Below, piece after piece: positions 18,266 through 26,746 of a stretch of DNA of 64,000 nucleotides. The DNA is from Exiguobacterium sp. BMC-KP (GTDB lineage Bacteria; Bacillota; Bacilli; Exiguobacteriales; Exiguobacteriaceae): positions 1,550,001 to 1,614,000 of the forward strand of contig NZ_LGIW01000015.1 in the NCBI RefSeq assembly GCF_001275385.1. Reading direction: 5' to 3'. Position 1 is the first letter of the stretch. Each line of letters opens with the position of its first letter. The translations under genes were made by a program, and so were the position numbers. Below the pieces are notes generated by a model. The model worked only from the letters and a program-made list of their open reading frames with translations, had not been told where the DNA came from and ran no database searches.

Positions 18266-19627
18266 TTAGTTCCCCTTCAGTTCCCGTAAGATCCGTTCCA
18301 TCTCTTCATCGTCCGGAACATCTGCTTCGAAACTCGCTTTTTTAGATGCTTCATATTGCTGTTGTTTCGCTTTTTCTTCTTGTAGCCACTTTGGATTTGG
18401 ACCACCGTTTGTATTACTCGTTCGTCCTCGACGTCCACCAACGGTCTGACGCGAACGTTCTTGTTTTTGCTCCTGCTTCTTCGCAATCAAGTCATCCTGC
18501 TCCTGTGTCTTCGCTAGTGCTTCGGACGCTGTTACGTATCCTTTTTGTTTCCAATCATCGACGATTGATAAAAGGAAATTTTTACTGAAGCGATTATCCT
18601 TTTTGACGACAAGGGCATAGTAGTACGCGGCGTTGACGATCCCAGACGACATCTCATAATCAATGATCAATTGCTGGATCAACTCTTCATCTCGCTCAGA
18701 TAATGCTTTGACCTTTCGCAACTTCGCGACATAGTGCTTCGGGTGAGTGCTTTCCATCGTCTCCGTCGCTTCGATGTCTCCAACTTCGACCGAATCTTGT
18801 GAAGCGACTTTCGCCTTCTTCTCTCGACTGAGCTTTTGTTTCGCTGATAACATCATCTGTTTACAGCGTTCTTGTTTCTCAGCATCGGTCATCGGCAGAT
18901 ACGCTTCGTGCCGGAAACGGGCATTCAACAGTTCCGCCATCAGTGCTTCATTCGACTGGGTGACATAGGCAAGCTTAACAAGCAGATGATCGATTGCCTT
19001 TGAATAAAATGTTCGCGGTAGGAAACGATCCGTTTGTCGCTTCATCTCTTCTAGGTCAAACGAATAATCAAATTCATACACTGCGCGCTCTTGTTTCGCA
19101 TAGGCTTTTGGCTGATGCGCGGAAGCAAGACCTGCTTTCACATCGAATACTTGATCAAACCGGATCGTCCGGTCGACGATATTCTTCGGAAGCGGCTCCG
19201 TCCGGAAACGATGCTGCAAGGACCGGAAACGAATTTCACCAACGCGATAAAAGAGCAGACTCGATAACACTCCGTCATTTAAAAAAGTATTCGGCGCGAG
19301 TGGTACCCGGATTTGATAGATATAGCGATACGCTGCTTGGCGTGCTTCAAACGTCCGAATCAACCCGATGCCTTCTAGCTTGAATAGCTCTTCCTTGAAC
19401 TCATCGACAGAAAAACCAAGTAACGTTCCAAGTTCCGCATGAGAGATATATTGGGATTTCGTTTTCCCCGGAATCATCTCGCTCCAAAACGTTTGATACA
19501 GTCCAAGCGCTTTGACACCAATGATCGGTTGGTACAAATAATATAAAGATTGATAGGCTTCACGGTCGACGACTCCATTGCTCATCACTAAGCAAAGATC
19601 GGTACCGGAAAGTTCACGTTCTACCAT
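18266..19627 (-). CDS. dnaB: Replication initiation and membrane attachment protein DnaB
   Basis: 453 aa. This is the Firmicutes DnaB (not the helicase), made of two DnaD-like domains: an N-terminal winged-helix region (about 10-110, YQSLYYLYQPIIGVKALGLY) and a C-terminal DnaB_2 domain (about 300-385, with ELIQQLIIDYEMSSGIVNAA and the motif ending in VDDWKQKGYVTASEA). A Q/K/R-rich tail follows, as in the family. It works in helicase loading at oriC and restart with DnaI. It lies in the order nrdR-dnaB-dnaI. Confidence 0.93.
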   Translation of the reverse strand: MVERELSGTDLCLVMSNGVVDREAYQSLYYLYQPIIGVKALGLYQTFWSEMIPGKTKSQYISHAELGTLLGFSVDEFKEELFKLEGIGLIRTFEARQAAYRYIYQIRVPLAPNTFLNDGVLSSLLFYRVGEIRFRSLQHRFRTEPLPKNIVDRTIRFDQVFDVKAGLASAHQPKAYAKQERAVYEFDYSFDLEEMKRQTDRFLPRTFYSKAIDHLLVKLAYVTQSNEALMAELLNARFRHEAYLPMTDAEKQERCKQMMLSAKQKLSREKKAKVASQDSVEVGDIEATETMESTHPKHYVAKLRKVKALSERDEELIQQLIIDYEMSSGIVNAAYYYALVVKKDNRFSKNFLLSIVDDWKQKGYVTASEALAKTQEQDDLIAKKQEQKQERSRQTVGGRRGRTSNTNGGPNPKWLQEEKAKQQQYEASKKASFEADVPDDEEMERILRELKGN

Positions 19628-19651
19628 CTGACTCGTCCTTTCCTTAGGGAG

Positions 19652-19690
19652 AAAAAGAGAGGTACGCTGACCGGACAGGCGACCTCTCTT
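19652..19690 (-). terminator. Hairpin between nrdR and dnaB
   Basis: The arms AAGAGAGGT and ACCTCTCTT enclose a 18-nt loop with a small inner stem, and a T5 run follows on the minus strand. It is either the nrdR terminator or a partial attenuator, since nrdR-dnaB-dnaI is often co-transcribed. Confidence 0.65.
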
Positions 19691-19693
19691 CTA

Positions 19694-20176
19694 TCACGTT
19701 AAATTCTCACGGTCATTTTCCTGATGACGCTCCATTAGTTCAGAGAGCTCTTGGAAAAAGACATTGATGTCCTTGAATTGTTTATAAACACTCGCAAAGC
19801 GGACGTATGCCACTTCGTCGACCGATGCTAGCTCATTTAATACAAGGCGCCCGACTTGTTCACTTGGAATCTCGTGCTGAGCTGTCGCCCGTAATGCCTT
19901 TTCGACTCGACTGACGACTGTTTCCAGCTGTTCAATTGAAATCGGGCGTTTTTCACAGGCACGCACGAGTCCCCGTAAAATTTTCTCACGATTGAACTCA
20001 TCGCGTGTTCCGTCTTTCTTTACGATGATTAAAGGGGTCTGCTCGACCATTTCGAATGTCGTAAAGCGATAGCCGCAAGACTCACATTCTCGTCTTCTAC
20101 GAATCGAACCAAAATCCTGGACCGGTCTTGAATCCAGTACTTTTGTTCCGTTAAAATTACAGGCTGGACAGCGCAT
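19694..20176 (-). CDS. nrdR: Transcriptional repressor NrdR
   Basis: 160 aa from the ATG at 20176, since GGAGGT stands 5 nt upstream and the protein then begins MRCPAC. A zinc ribbon (MRCPACNFN...[11 protein letters not shown], four Cys) is followed by an ATP-cone domain (about 45-135, [20 protein letters not shown]). NrdR senses ATP/dATP and represses ribonucleotide reductase genes by binding NrdR boxes; no nrd gene is in this window. The upstream unknown gene ends 13 bp before it, so they may be co-transcribed. Confidence 0.96.
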   Translation of the reverse strand: MRCPACNFNGTKVLDSRPVQDFGSIRRRRECESCGYRFTTFEMVEQTPLIIVKKDGTRDEFNREKILRGLVRACEKRPISIEQLETVVSRVEKALRATAQHEIPSEQVGRLVLNELASVDEVAYVRFASVYKQFKDINVFFQELSELMERHQENDRENLT

Positions 20177-20189
20177 GCCGTACCTCCGT

Positions 20190-20558
20190 TCACGTGATTT
20201 CTTTTGTTCCAATCATTTTCAATCGATAGCCTGCATCAAGTGACGCATAGATGCGCTCGATGTGTTTCTCGAGATCAGGCCCGAGGAGGCTTTCCCGGTG
20301 TAAGAATAGATCGACCGCTGTTCTGCCGCCTGCTACCATGATAACAGTCGCGAGTCCATCGACTTCTTTTAACGTAAAGGCTAATTCTCCACGTCCCGCG
20401 TCAACACGACGAACCGTTCCGCCATCTTGTTTTAAGATATTTTCTAAACCAGCAAACAACATCTCGACTGTTGCTGCGTAATAATGCGTGCGTAAGTTTT
20501 CATTTTTATGTGTATCGGATGTCTCTAGCTGTTTTTGCAACCGTTCTTTCAGTCCCAT
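20190..20558 (-). CDS. Conserved-looking protein of unknown function
   Basis: 122 aa from the ATG at 20558 ([15 protein letters not shown]), chosen because GAGG lies 6 nt upstream; an ATG two codons earlier would overlap that ribosome site. I do not recognise a family. The protein is soluble, acidic to neutral, with an N-terminal helix, then alternating short strands ([39 protein letters not shown]) and a C-terminal helix. There is no Cys, no signal peptide and no membrane helix. It sits between speD and nrdR, 13 bp before nrdR, so it may share nrdR transcription. Confidence 0.75.
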   Translation of the reverse strand: MGLKERLQKQLETSDTHKNENLRTHYYAATVEMLFAGLENILKQDGGTVRRVDAGRGELAFTLKEVDGLATVIMVAGGRTAVDLFLHRESLLGPDLEKHIERIYASLDAGYRLKMIGTKEIT

Positions 20559-20616
20559 GGTCATCCTCTTTTCTTTGTTTCTTCTACTATTAAGAATAAC
20601 AGACGTCAGACATATT

Positions 20617-20646
20617 AAAAAGCCCTCGTCTGAACGACGAGGGCTT
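20617..20646 (-). terminator. Terminator after speD
   Basis: A perfect stem AAGCCCTCGTC with a 5-nt loop is followed by a T-run on the minus strand. Confidence 0.88.
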
Positions 20647-20665
20647 GACGAATTCGTGTGTATTG

Positions 20666-21052
20666 TCAGTTGACGTGCTGGACAGTAGCCGCTGGAACTT
20701 GAACAGGTCCCATACCACGTGGAATTTCGACATTTTCACGGATTTTCGCATCAAGCTTTTCAGCAATGTAGTTCGCTGCGATGGCTGGATCGATCCGATC
20801 CCCACAAGTAAAGACATCAACCGATGCATACCCGTGCTCTGGGAAACTGTGAATCGTCAAGTGCGATTCAGAGATAATGACGACGCCACTGACGCCGTGT
20901 GGTGCAAACTTGTGGAATGCTACTTCTCGTACTTCTGCACCTGCTTGAAGTGCTGCGTCAACGAAAAGTCGTTCAACGAATTCCATGTCGTTCAATTTTT
21001 CAGGATTACAATCCCAAAGTTCTGCAATAATGTGTCTTCCCATAGTATCCAT
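20666..21052 (-). CDS. speD: S-adenosylmethionine decarboxylase proenzyme
   Basis: 128 aa from the ATG at 21052 ([15 protein letters not shown]), the same N-terminus as B. subtilis SpeD, with a GGGGGG ribosome site 8 nt upstream. The enzyme makes decarboxylated SAM for spermidine synthesis. The proenzyme cleaves itself within [17 protein letters not shown]; the Ser after the Glu becomes the pyruvoyl group, and the conserved His and Cys (DVFTCGD) complete the site. No spermidine synthase gene (speE) lies beside it. The 144-nt leader is structured and may control translation. Confidence 0.96.
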   Translation of the reverse strand: MDTMGRHIIAELWDCNPEKLNDMEFVERLFVDAALQAGAEVREVAFHKFAPHGVSGVVIISESHLTIHSFPEHGYASVDVFTCGDRIDPAIAANYIAEKLDAKIRENVEIPRGMGPVQVPAATVQHVN

Positions 21053-21197
21053 TTGTGGATCCCCCCTACATTCAATGGTCTTCAAAGTAGTTGATCACTT
21101 ACTTTGCGCCTGAGTCGTTCGCACCCACGGGGGAAAGTTAGTCCAGAGAGGTCCTAACCCTTTAAGCTGCGATTGCCAGACCGATTGAAGTTCACGA
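21053..21197 (-). promoter_or_regulatory. Structured 5' leader of speD (possible translational switch)
   Basis: Between the promoter and the start codon the minus-strand RNA can form a GTTAG/CTAAC hairpin (arms at 21137-21141 and 21154-21158) and a 7-bp CAAAGTA/TACTTTG hairpin (21083-21089 and 21100-21106). A CCCCC tract (complement of 21129-21133) can pair with the GGGGGG ribosome site (complement of 21061-21066), with the 7-bp hairpin nested between. The start codon also lies in a small ATCCA/TGGAT hairpin. No terminator-like T-run is present, so control would be at translation. It does not match a riboswitch class I can name. Confidence 0.45.
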
Positions 21198-21202
21198 TTT
21201 GA

Positions 21203-21231
21203 ATTATAGCGAGTATCAAAAAGATACACAA
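21203..21231 (-). promoter_or_regulatory. speD promoter
   Basis: On the minus strand TTGTGT (21226-21231) and TATAAT (21203-21208) are 17 bp apart. The spacer holds the inverted repeat GTATC-TTTTT-GATAC, which could be an operator. Confidence 0.7.
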
Positions 21232-21262
21232 GGATAAATTTCAAAAATTAATACATTTCTAG

Positions 21263-21305
21263 AAAAAAAACGGGACAGACCCCGTCGTTACTGGAATCTG
21301 CCCGC
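21263..21305 (-). terminator. Terminator after gapB
   Basis: A GC-rich stem (GCGGGCAGA...TCTGTCCCG, one bulge) is followed by a T8 run on the minus strand. Confidence 0.8.
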
Positions 21306-21310
21306 TTCAA

Positions 21311-22354
21311 TTAATTCAGTTCAAGTTCTTTTTCAACCGTTCCCATTGCTTCAAGATGCGCAGAAACGAGGTGAACAAGATCGACGACACGGCAAGAATA
21401 ACCCCACTCATTATCGTACCAAGCAAGGACCTTCACCTGACGACCGCCCATGACCATCGTTGAAAGTCCATCAACGACCGTTGAACGTTCTTCTCCGTTA
21501 AAGTCGATTGAGACGAGCGGTTCCATCGTCATCCCAAGGATTCCTTCGAGCGCACCGTCTGCTGCTTTCGTAAAGGCTTCGTTCACTTCAGCTACCGTCG
21601 TATCACGACTGACTTCGACGACAAGGTCAACGAGTGAAACGTTCGGTGTCGGAACACGAAGCGCGAGTCCATTCAATTTTCCCTCTAAATGCGGCAAGAC
21701 GAGCGAAATCGCTTTTGCTGCACCCGTCGATGTTGGAATGATGGATGATCCACACGCACGAGCGCGACGTAAATCCTTATGTGGATTATCAATATTATTT
21801 TGATCGTTCGTAAACGCGTGAACCGTCGTTACGAGACCTGATTCAATCCCAAAAGCTCGGTCGATGACTTGAACGACGGGTGCGAGACAATTCGTCGTAC
21901 AAGACGCGTTTGAGACGATAGCATCTGTTTCATGATCATACATGTCATCATTGACACCCATGACGATCGTCCGGACATCTCCTTTAGCAGGTGCCGTAAT
22001 AACGACCTTTTTCGCCCCTGCTACTAAATGTTTTGCAGCACCCGTATCCGAATTGAACTTTCCTGTCGCTTCAACGACGATATCGATGCCGAGTTCCCCC
22101 CACGGCAACAGTTCAGGATTACGTTCACTGACGATTTGAATCTCTTTTCCGTCAACCATCAACGCCCCATCGATGATGTCGACCGGATAATTGAATTTCC
22201 CGTGTACCGTGTCGTACTTGATTAAATGTGCGAGCGTTTCGACTGGATAACTCGCATTGATTGCTACGACTTCGCTTTTCCCCTCAGCGATCAGACGTCG
22301 AAAGACCATTCGACCAATTCGACCAAAACCATTGACTGCCACCTTGACTCCCAT
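21311..22354 (-). CDS. gapB: NADP-dependent glyceraldehyde-3-phosphate dehydrogenase (gluconeogenic type)
   Basis: 347 aa from the ATG at 22354 (MGVKVAVNGFGRIGR); the 26 open codons upstream lack the family sequence. The active Cys is in SNASCTTNCLAP and the catalytic His in HRRARA-like region HKDLRRARACGSSIIP. After the Rossmann strand the protein reads VVAINASYPVETLAHLIKY: the Asp that selects NAD in glycolytic GapA is replaced by Ala, as in B. subtilis GapB, which prefers NADP and works in gluconeogenesis. The gene is monocistronic between terminators. Confidence 0.93.
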   Translation of the reverse strand: MGVKVAVNGFGRIGRMVFRRLIAEGKSEVVAINASYPVETLAHLIKYDTVHGKFNYPVDIIDGALMVDGKEIQIVSERNPELLPWGELGIDIVVEATGKFNSDTGAAKHLVAGAKKVVITAPAKGDVRTIVMGVNDDMYDHETDAIVSNASCTTNCLAPVVQVIDRAFGIESGLVTTVHAFTNDQNNIDNPHKDLRRARACGSSIIPTSTGAAKAISLVLPHLEGKLNGLALRVPTPNVSLVDLVVEVSRDTTVAEVNEAFTKAADGALEGILGMTMEPLVSIDFNGEERSTVVDGLSTMVMGGRQVKVLAWYDNEWGYSCRVVDLVHLVSAHLEAMGTVEKELELN

Positions 22355-22442
22355 GTGCGGATCCCCCTTCAATGTGACGGATGTAGCTCCGTTTACAGAT
22401 AGAACTATATCACGAAATGTAAGCGATTTCATTATGTTCTCT

Positions 22443-22477
22443 AAAAAAAGTGAGAGAAGATGGAAACTTCTCTCACT
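22443..22477 (-). terminator. Terminator after coaE
   Basis: A perfect 11-bp stem AGTGAGAGAAG with a 7-nt loop and a T-run ends the polA-mutM-coaE transcript. Confidence 0.88.
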
Positions 22478-22499
22478 TCACGGTTTTTCTATTCCGTTA

Positions 22500-23093
22500 T
22501 CACGTGTCTTGTTCATCATATCGTACTAACCACTCATCGATTTGGTGGTATAACGAATCGAGACTACCGTCATTGAAGAGCACATCATCTGCAAGCTCTT
22601 TTTTCTGTTCGATACTTAGTTGTGCATGAATACGTGCATACGCTTCTGTTTCTGATAAATCATTACGTTGCATCAGTCGTCTTAACTGCATGTCTTCTGG
22701 ACAATAGACGACGACGACTCGTTCGAACAAGTTTCGCCAATCCCCTTCGAGCAATAACGGAATATCAAATACGATGAGTGCATGTCCTGAACGTTCATAG
22801 GCATCTGCTTCATCGAGCATCTGTTGTCGGATGCTAGGATGCATCAACTGATTCAGCTGTTGTCGTTTTTCACTATCCTGAAAAATGATTTGTCCGAGCT
22901 TTGGACGGACAAGAAGTCCTTCTTCGAACGCTTCCGGGAATGCCTGCTTGACCGCATCATAGGCTCGACCTCCTGGTTCCACGACTTCTCGCGCAACGAG
23001 ATCCGCATCGATGACCGCTATTCCTTTTTGTTTCAGATAGCTAGAAACCGTACTTTTGCCGGTTGCGATACTCCCTGTCAGACCGACTCTCAT
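22500..23093 (-). CDS. coaE: Dephospho-CoA kinase
   Basis: 197 aa from the ATG at 23093, which overlaps the mutM stop (ATGA). The P-loop is at the very start (MRVGLTGSIATGKSTV), then DADLVAREVVEPGG (substrate site) and the lid RLMQRNDLSETEAYARI. The enzyme phosphorylates dephospho-CoA at the 3'-OH, the last step of CoA synthesis. The order polA-mutM-coaE is common in Bacillales; here the ytaF gene seen in B. subtilis between mutM and coaE is absent. Confidence 0.95.
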   Translation of the reverse strand: MRVGLTGSIATGKSTVSSYLKQKGIAVIDADLVAREVVEPGGRAYDAVKQAFPEAFEEGLLVRPKLGQIIFQDSEKRQQLNQLMHPSIRQQMLDEADAYERSGHALIVFDIPLLLEGDWRNLFERVVVVYCPEDMQLRRLMQRNDLSETEAYARIHAQLSIEQKKELADDVLFNDGSLDSLYHQIDEWLVRYDEQDT

Positions 23094-23920
23094 AAGGCGA
23101 CCTGTTGACACGTCGGACAGAAATGTGTTCCCCGTCCACCAACTTTGATTTTTTCGATGGCTGTACCGCAACGAGGACATGGTTCTCCTTTTTGACCATA
23201 TACCGCAAGTTGAAGCTGGAATTCACCTTTTCCTGACGGTGAAACATAACTTCGAATCGTGCTTCCGCCCGCTTCCACTGCTTGTCGTAAGACGTCAACA
23301 CCCGCTTGATGAATGCGCGAGATATCGTCAAGTGTCAAAGCACCGGCTTTCGTCAACGGATGAACGCGTGCTGCGTGAAGTGTCTCATCGACATAAATGT
23401 TACCGAGACCAAGGAAGATCGATTGGTCGAGCAATGCCGTTTTGATTGGACTTCTTTTTTTACGAATTAAATTCTCCGCCAACACCTCTGCCGTGAACTC
23501 CGGATCAAACGGTTCACGCTCTAGTTGCGCTAATGGAGCAGTCTGCATCGCTGTTTCCTTATCACGCAACTCCATCGTTCCGAACTTCCGGACGTCATTA
23601 TAGTGCAGTTCTGAACCATCCGTGAAACGGAAGACGACATGGGTATGTTTATCCCGCTCGACTGGTTGCGGATACGGGAAGTACTTCCCTTCCATTCGCA
23701 AATGACTGACGAGATAAAAACGATCGAAATCAAAGAGTAGGAACTTTCCGCGCCGTTCGACGCGTTCGATCCGTTCTTGATGTAAGGCATCTGCAAATGG
23801 CGCCACTTCCATCCCCCGAATCATCTTCGGATGATAGACTTTGACGGAAGAGACTGTTTTTCCAGAGACCGCACGTTCTAAACTGCGGCGAACGGTCTCG
23901 ACTTCAGGTAATTCAGGCAC
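23090..23920 (-). CDS. mutM: Formamidopyrimidine-DNA glycosylase (GTG start)
   Basis: 276 aa. The start is GTG at 23918-23920: AAGGAGGAA lies just upstream and the mature protein must begin with Pro (PELPEVETVRRSLE), because the N-terminal Pro is the catalytic nucleophile, followed by the conserved Glu. The DNA-binding helix-two-turns-helix region and the C-terminal zinc finger (CPRCGTAIEKIKVGGRGTHF, then CPTC) are intact. It removes 8-oxoguanine and FapyG from DNA and nicks the strand. Confidence 0.95.
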   Translation of the reverse strand: MPELPEVETVRRSLERAVSGKTVSSVKVYHPKMIRGMEVAPFADALHQERIERVERRGKFLLFDFDRFYLVSHLRMEGKYFPYPQPVERDKHTHVVFRFTDGSELHYNDVRKFGTMELRDKETAMQTAPLAQLEREPFDPEFTAEVLAENLIRKKRSPIKTALLDQSIFLGLGNIYVDETLHAARVHPLTKAGALTLDDISRIHQAGVDVLRQAVEAGGSTIRSYVSPSGKGEFQLQLAVYGQKGEPCPRCGTAIEKIKVGGRGTHFCPTCQQVAL

Positions 23921-23936
23921 GTCTATTCCTCCTTGC

Positions 23937-26534
23937 TTACTTCGTTTCGTACCACGTATGGCCTGCGCCACCATCAACGCGAAGCGGTACGGATAATTCG
24001 ACGGTCTGCTCCATCGCTTGTTTGACAAGCGCTTGTAAAGCGTCGAGCTCTTCGTCTGGTGCTTCAAAAATCAATTCATCGTGTACTTGCAACAACAGGC
24101 GTGCTTTTAGATCCGATGCTTGTAAGGCAGCATGAACATCAAGCATCGCTTTTTTAATGATATCTGCAGCCGAACCTTGAATCGGCGTATTGATCGCCGT
24201 ACGTTCGGCAAAACCGCGTAAGTTAAAGTTTTTCGAATTGATATCCGGAATATTACGGCGACGGTTCATCAACGTTTCGACGAATCCATTCGCTCGTGCC
24301 GTCTCGATCGCTGTATCCATGAACTGTTTGATTTGCGGGAACAGCTCGAAATAACGATCGATGAACGATTGTGCTTCCTTACGCGTGATGTTCAAGTTTT
24401 GTGACAGTCCATAATCGCTGATTCCATAAATGATTCCGAAGTTGACAGCTTTCGCCTGACGCCGCATGTTTCCTGTGACATCTTCCGGTTCAACACCAAA
24501 GACGCTACTTGCCGTCTGGGTATGGATGTCCTCATCATGTAAGAACGCATCGACAAGCGTCTGATCCTGCGACATATCCGCCATGACACGTAATTCGATT
24601 TGTGAATAATCGGCAGCGTACAGTGACCAGCCTGTCTCACTTGGAACGAAGGCTTTTCGAATCTTTCGTCCTTCTTCGATCCGAATCGGGATATTCTGAA
24701 GGTTCGGATTGACCGAACTTAAACGGCCGGTCTGGGCAATCGTCTGAGCAAAACGGGTATGAATCTTTCCATCTTCCTTGATGACTTTTTGTAATCCTTC
24801 GACATACGTCGACTGTAATTTTTGGAGCTCCCGGTATAACATGATATGATCGATGACCGGATGCAGTGGACGCAATTTTTCAAGGACGTCTGCGGCAGTC
24901 GAGTAACCGGTCTTTGTTTTCTTGAAAGCAGGCAGTTCGAGCTTTTCAAACAAAATCACACCGAGTTGTTTCGGTGAATTGATATTGAACGACTCACCGG
25001 CCGCCTCAAAGACCAATGTCTCAAGTTCCGTTAAACGCCCGGCCAGATCCGCTTGCATCTCTTGAAGCGTCGCGACGTCGACACGAATCCCTGTCCACTC
25101 CATCTCAGCGAGAACACCGGATAGTGGACGCTCTAACGTTTCATACAACTCATACTGCTGATTCGCCTTCAACTCTTCCCGGACTTTCGGGAACAATAAT
25201 TCGATCATCCGTGCTTTTTCTGCAAGATAGGGGTGTAGCGTTTCATCATCTGGTGCCAGACGTTTCGCCCCCTTACCAAGTACCGCTTCCTCGTTCGGCG
25301 CCATTAAAGCATAGTGACCAGCAATTGAAGCGAGCGTCGTCCCGCCACTTAAGTTCAATAAGTAACCAGCTAATAACAGATCCTCGTACCCATTCAACGT
25401 CAAGCCATGTTTACGCAATGCGAATGCAACTTGTTTGGCATCGAGACAAATTTTCCGGTGTTCCGATTCGATCCACTGGCGGAATGCCGCATCCTCGACG
25501 AGTGTTGGCGCAGCAACATAGATTGTCTCTGGCGTCGCGATCGCAAACCCGATGATGTCTTCTTCCATATAATCTTCTCGAAGCTGTTCCGCAACCAATA
25601 CGGCATCGGTGACACCTTCAGGAAGTGACGTGATCGTCACGACGTTCAACTGCTCTTTATCTTCTTCTTTGACGACCGGCGCAAACCGATTCGTCAACGA
25701 CTTGAAGCCAAGCGACTGGAACAATGAATAAGGCACTTGTGTATCGATATCACGAATTTGCAAATCATCTAGCGTCGTCTCAAGCGGGACATCGATCTTG
25801 ATCGTCGCGAGTTCTTTCGAGAGTCGCGCTAACTCCTCGTTCGCGATGACTTTTTCCTTCTGCTTCCCTTTTAAGTCCTCGACGTGCTCATACAGCCCCT
25901 CAACAGAACCGTATGCCGAAATTAATTTAACCGCCGTCTTTTCACCAATCCCAGGAATCCCCGGAATATTATCTGACTTATCCCCCATTAACCCCTTCAG
26001 ATCAATCATTTGAATCGGTTTAAGACCACCGTATGTCTCAGCGAACAGTTCCTCAGTCATGCACTGGACGTCTGTGATGCCACGCTTCGTGATCAAGACT
26101 TCGACTTTATCCGTGACGAGTTGAAGTAAATCCTTATCACCCGTGACGATCCGCGTCCGATCCGTCGGCATCGTCCGTGCGAGCGTTCCGATTAAATCAT
26201 CTGCCTCATAGCGATGGAGTTCCATCATTTGAATGCCGAGCGCTTCGCAGATGTCCCGAACGATTGGAAATTGCTCACGTAGTTCGGACGGTGTCTTTTC
26301 CCGACTTCCTTTATACTCCTGATAGACATCATGACGGAACGTTTCACTCGAAGCATCGAAGGCAACGAGCATATGGGTTGGTTGTTCTTCCTCGAGCAAC
26401 TTCAATAACATCATCGTAAAGCCGTAAGCTGCATTCGTATTTCGTCCTTGCGCATCCGTCATTGGTGGTAATGCGAAAAACGCCCGATAGGTCAACGAGT
26501 TCCCATCAATCAATAGCAATTTATTTTCCATCAT
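23937..26534 (-). CDS. polA: DNA polymerase I
   Basis: 865 aa (864 if the second ATG is used). The 5'-nuclease domain covers about 1-290 (LLIDGNSLTYRAFFALPP, TGDKDLLQLV, GLMGDKSDNIPGIPGIGEKT). The middle domain (about 300-465) lacks the DxE exonuclease motifs, as in other Bacillus-type Pol I, so 3'-5' proofreading is not expected. The polymerase domain has motif A DYSQIELRVMADMS, motif B RRQAKAVNFGIIYGIS and motif C LLLQVHDELIFEAP. It fills gaps in repair and lagging-strand synthesis. It is followed by mutM 16 bp later, and both are base-repair genes. Confidence 0.97.
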   Translation of the reverse strand: MMENKLLLIDGNSLTYRAFFALPPMTDAQGRNTNAAYGFTMMLLKLLEEEQPTHMLVAFDASSETFRHDVYQEYKGSREKTPSELREQFPIVRDICEALGIQMMELHRYEADDLIGTLARTMPTDRTRIVTGDKDLLQLVTDKVEVLITKRGITDVQCMTEELFAETYGGLKPIQMIDLKGLMGDKSDNIPGIPGIGEKTAVKLISAYGSVEGLYEHVEDLKGKQKEKVIANEELARLSKELATIKIDVPLETTLDDLQIRDIDTQVPYSLFQSLGFKSLTNRFAPVVKEEDKEQLNVVTITSLPEGVTDAVLVAEQLREDYMEEDIIGFAIATPETIYVAAPTLVEDAAFRQWIESEHRKICLDAKQVAFALRKHGLTLNGYEDLLLAGYLLNLSGGTTLASIAGHYALMAPNEEAVLGKGAKRLAPDDETLHPYLAEKARMIELLFPKVREELKANQQYELYETLERPLSGVLAEMEWTGIRVDVATLQEMQADLAGRLTELETLVFEAAGESFNINSPKQLGVILFEKLELPAFKKTKTGYSTAADVLEKLRPLHPVIDHIMLYRELQKLQSTYVEGLQKVIKEDGKIHTRFAQTIAQTGRLSSVNPNLQNIPIRIEEGRKIRKAFVPSETGWSLYAADYSQIELRVMADMSQDQTLVDAFLHDEDIHTQTASSVFGVEPEDVTGNMRRQAKAVNFGIIYGISDYGLSQNLNITRKEAQSFIDRYFELFPQIKQFMDTAIETARANGFVETLMNRRRNIPDINSKNFNLRGFAERTAINTPIQGSAADIIKKAMLDVHAALQASDLKARLLLQVHDELIFEAPDEELDALQALVKQAMEQTVELSVPLRVDGGAGHTWYETK

Positions 26535-26604
26535 CTACGCCCCTTTAATCGATTTTCTGTTCCTATTGTATCACTCTGCACACATTTGTTCGCTAAAAAC
26601 GACC

Positions 26605-26640
26605 AAAAAAAGACGATTGACTCACGAAGAGTCAATCGCC
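26605..26640 (-). terminator. Terminator after phoR
   Basis: A stem GCGATTGACTC/GAGTCAATCGT with a TTCGT-type loop is followed by a T7 run on the minus strand. It isolates phoPR from polA; the rest of the 210-bp gap shows no gene. Confidence 0.85.
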
Positions 26641-26746
26641 AAGGGCATGACGACATGGGAGCTGATCCAGTCGCCATACAGATGATGAAGAAGGTACTTT
26701 CATCATAAGATACGTCTATTAAGGAAATGTGAATCTACTGTGAAAT

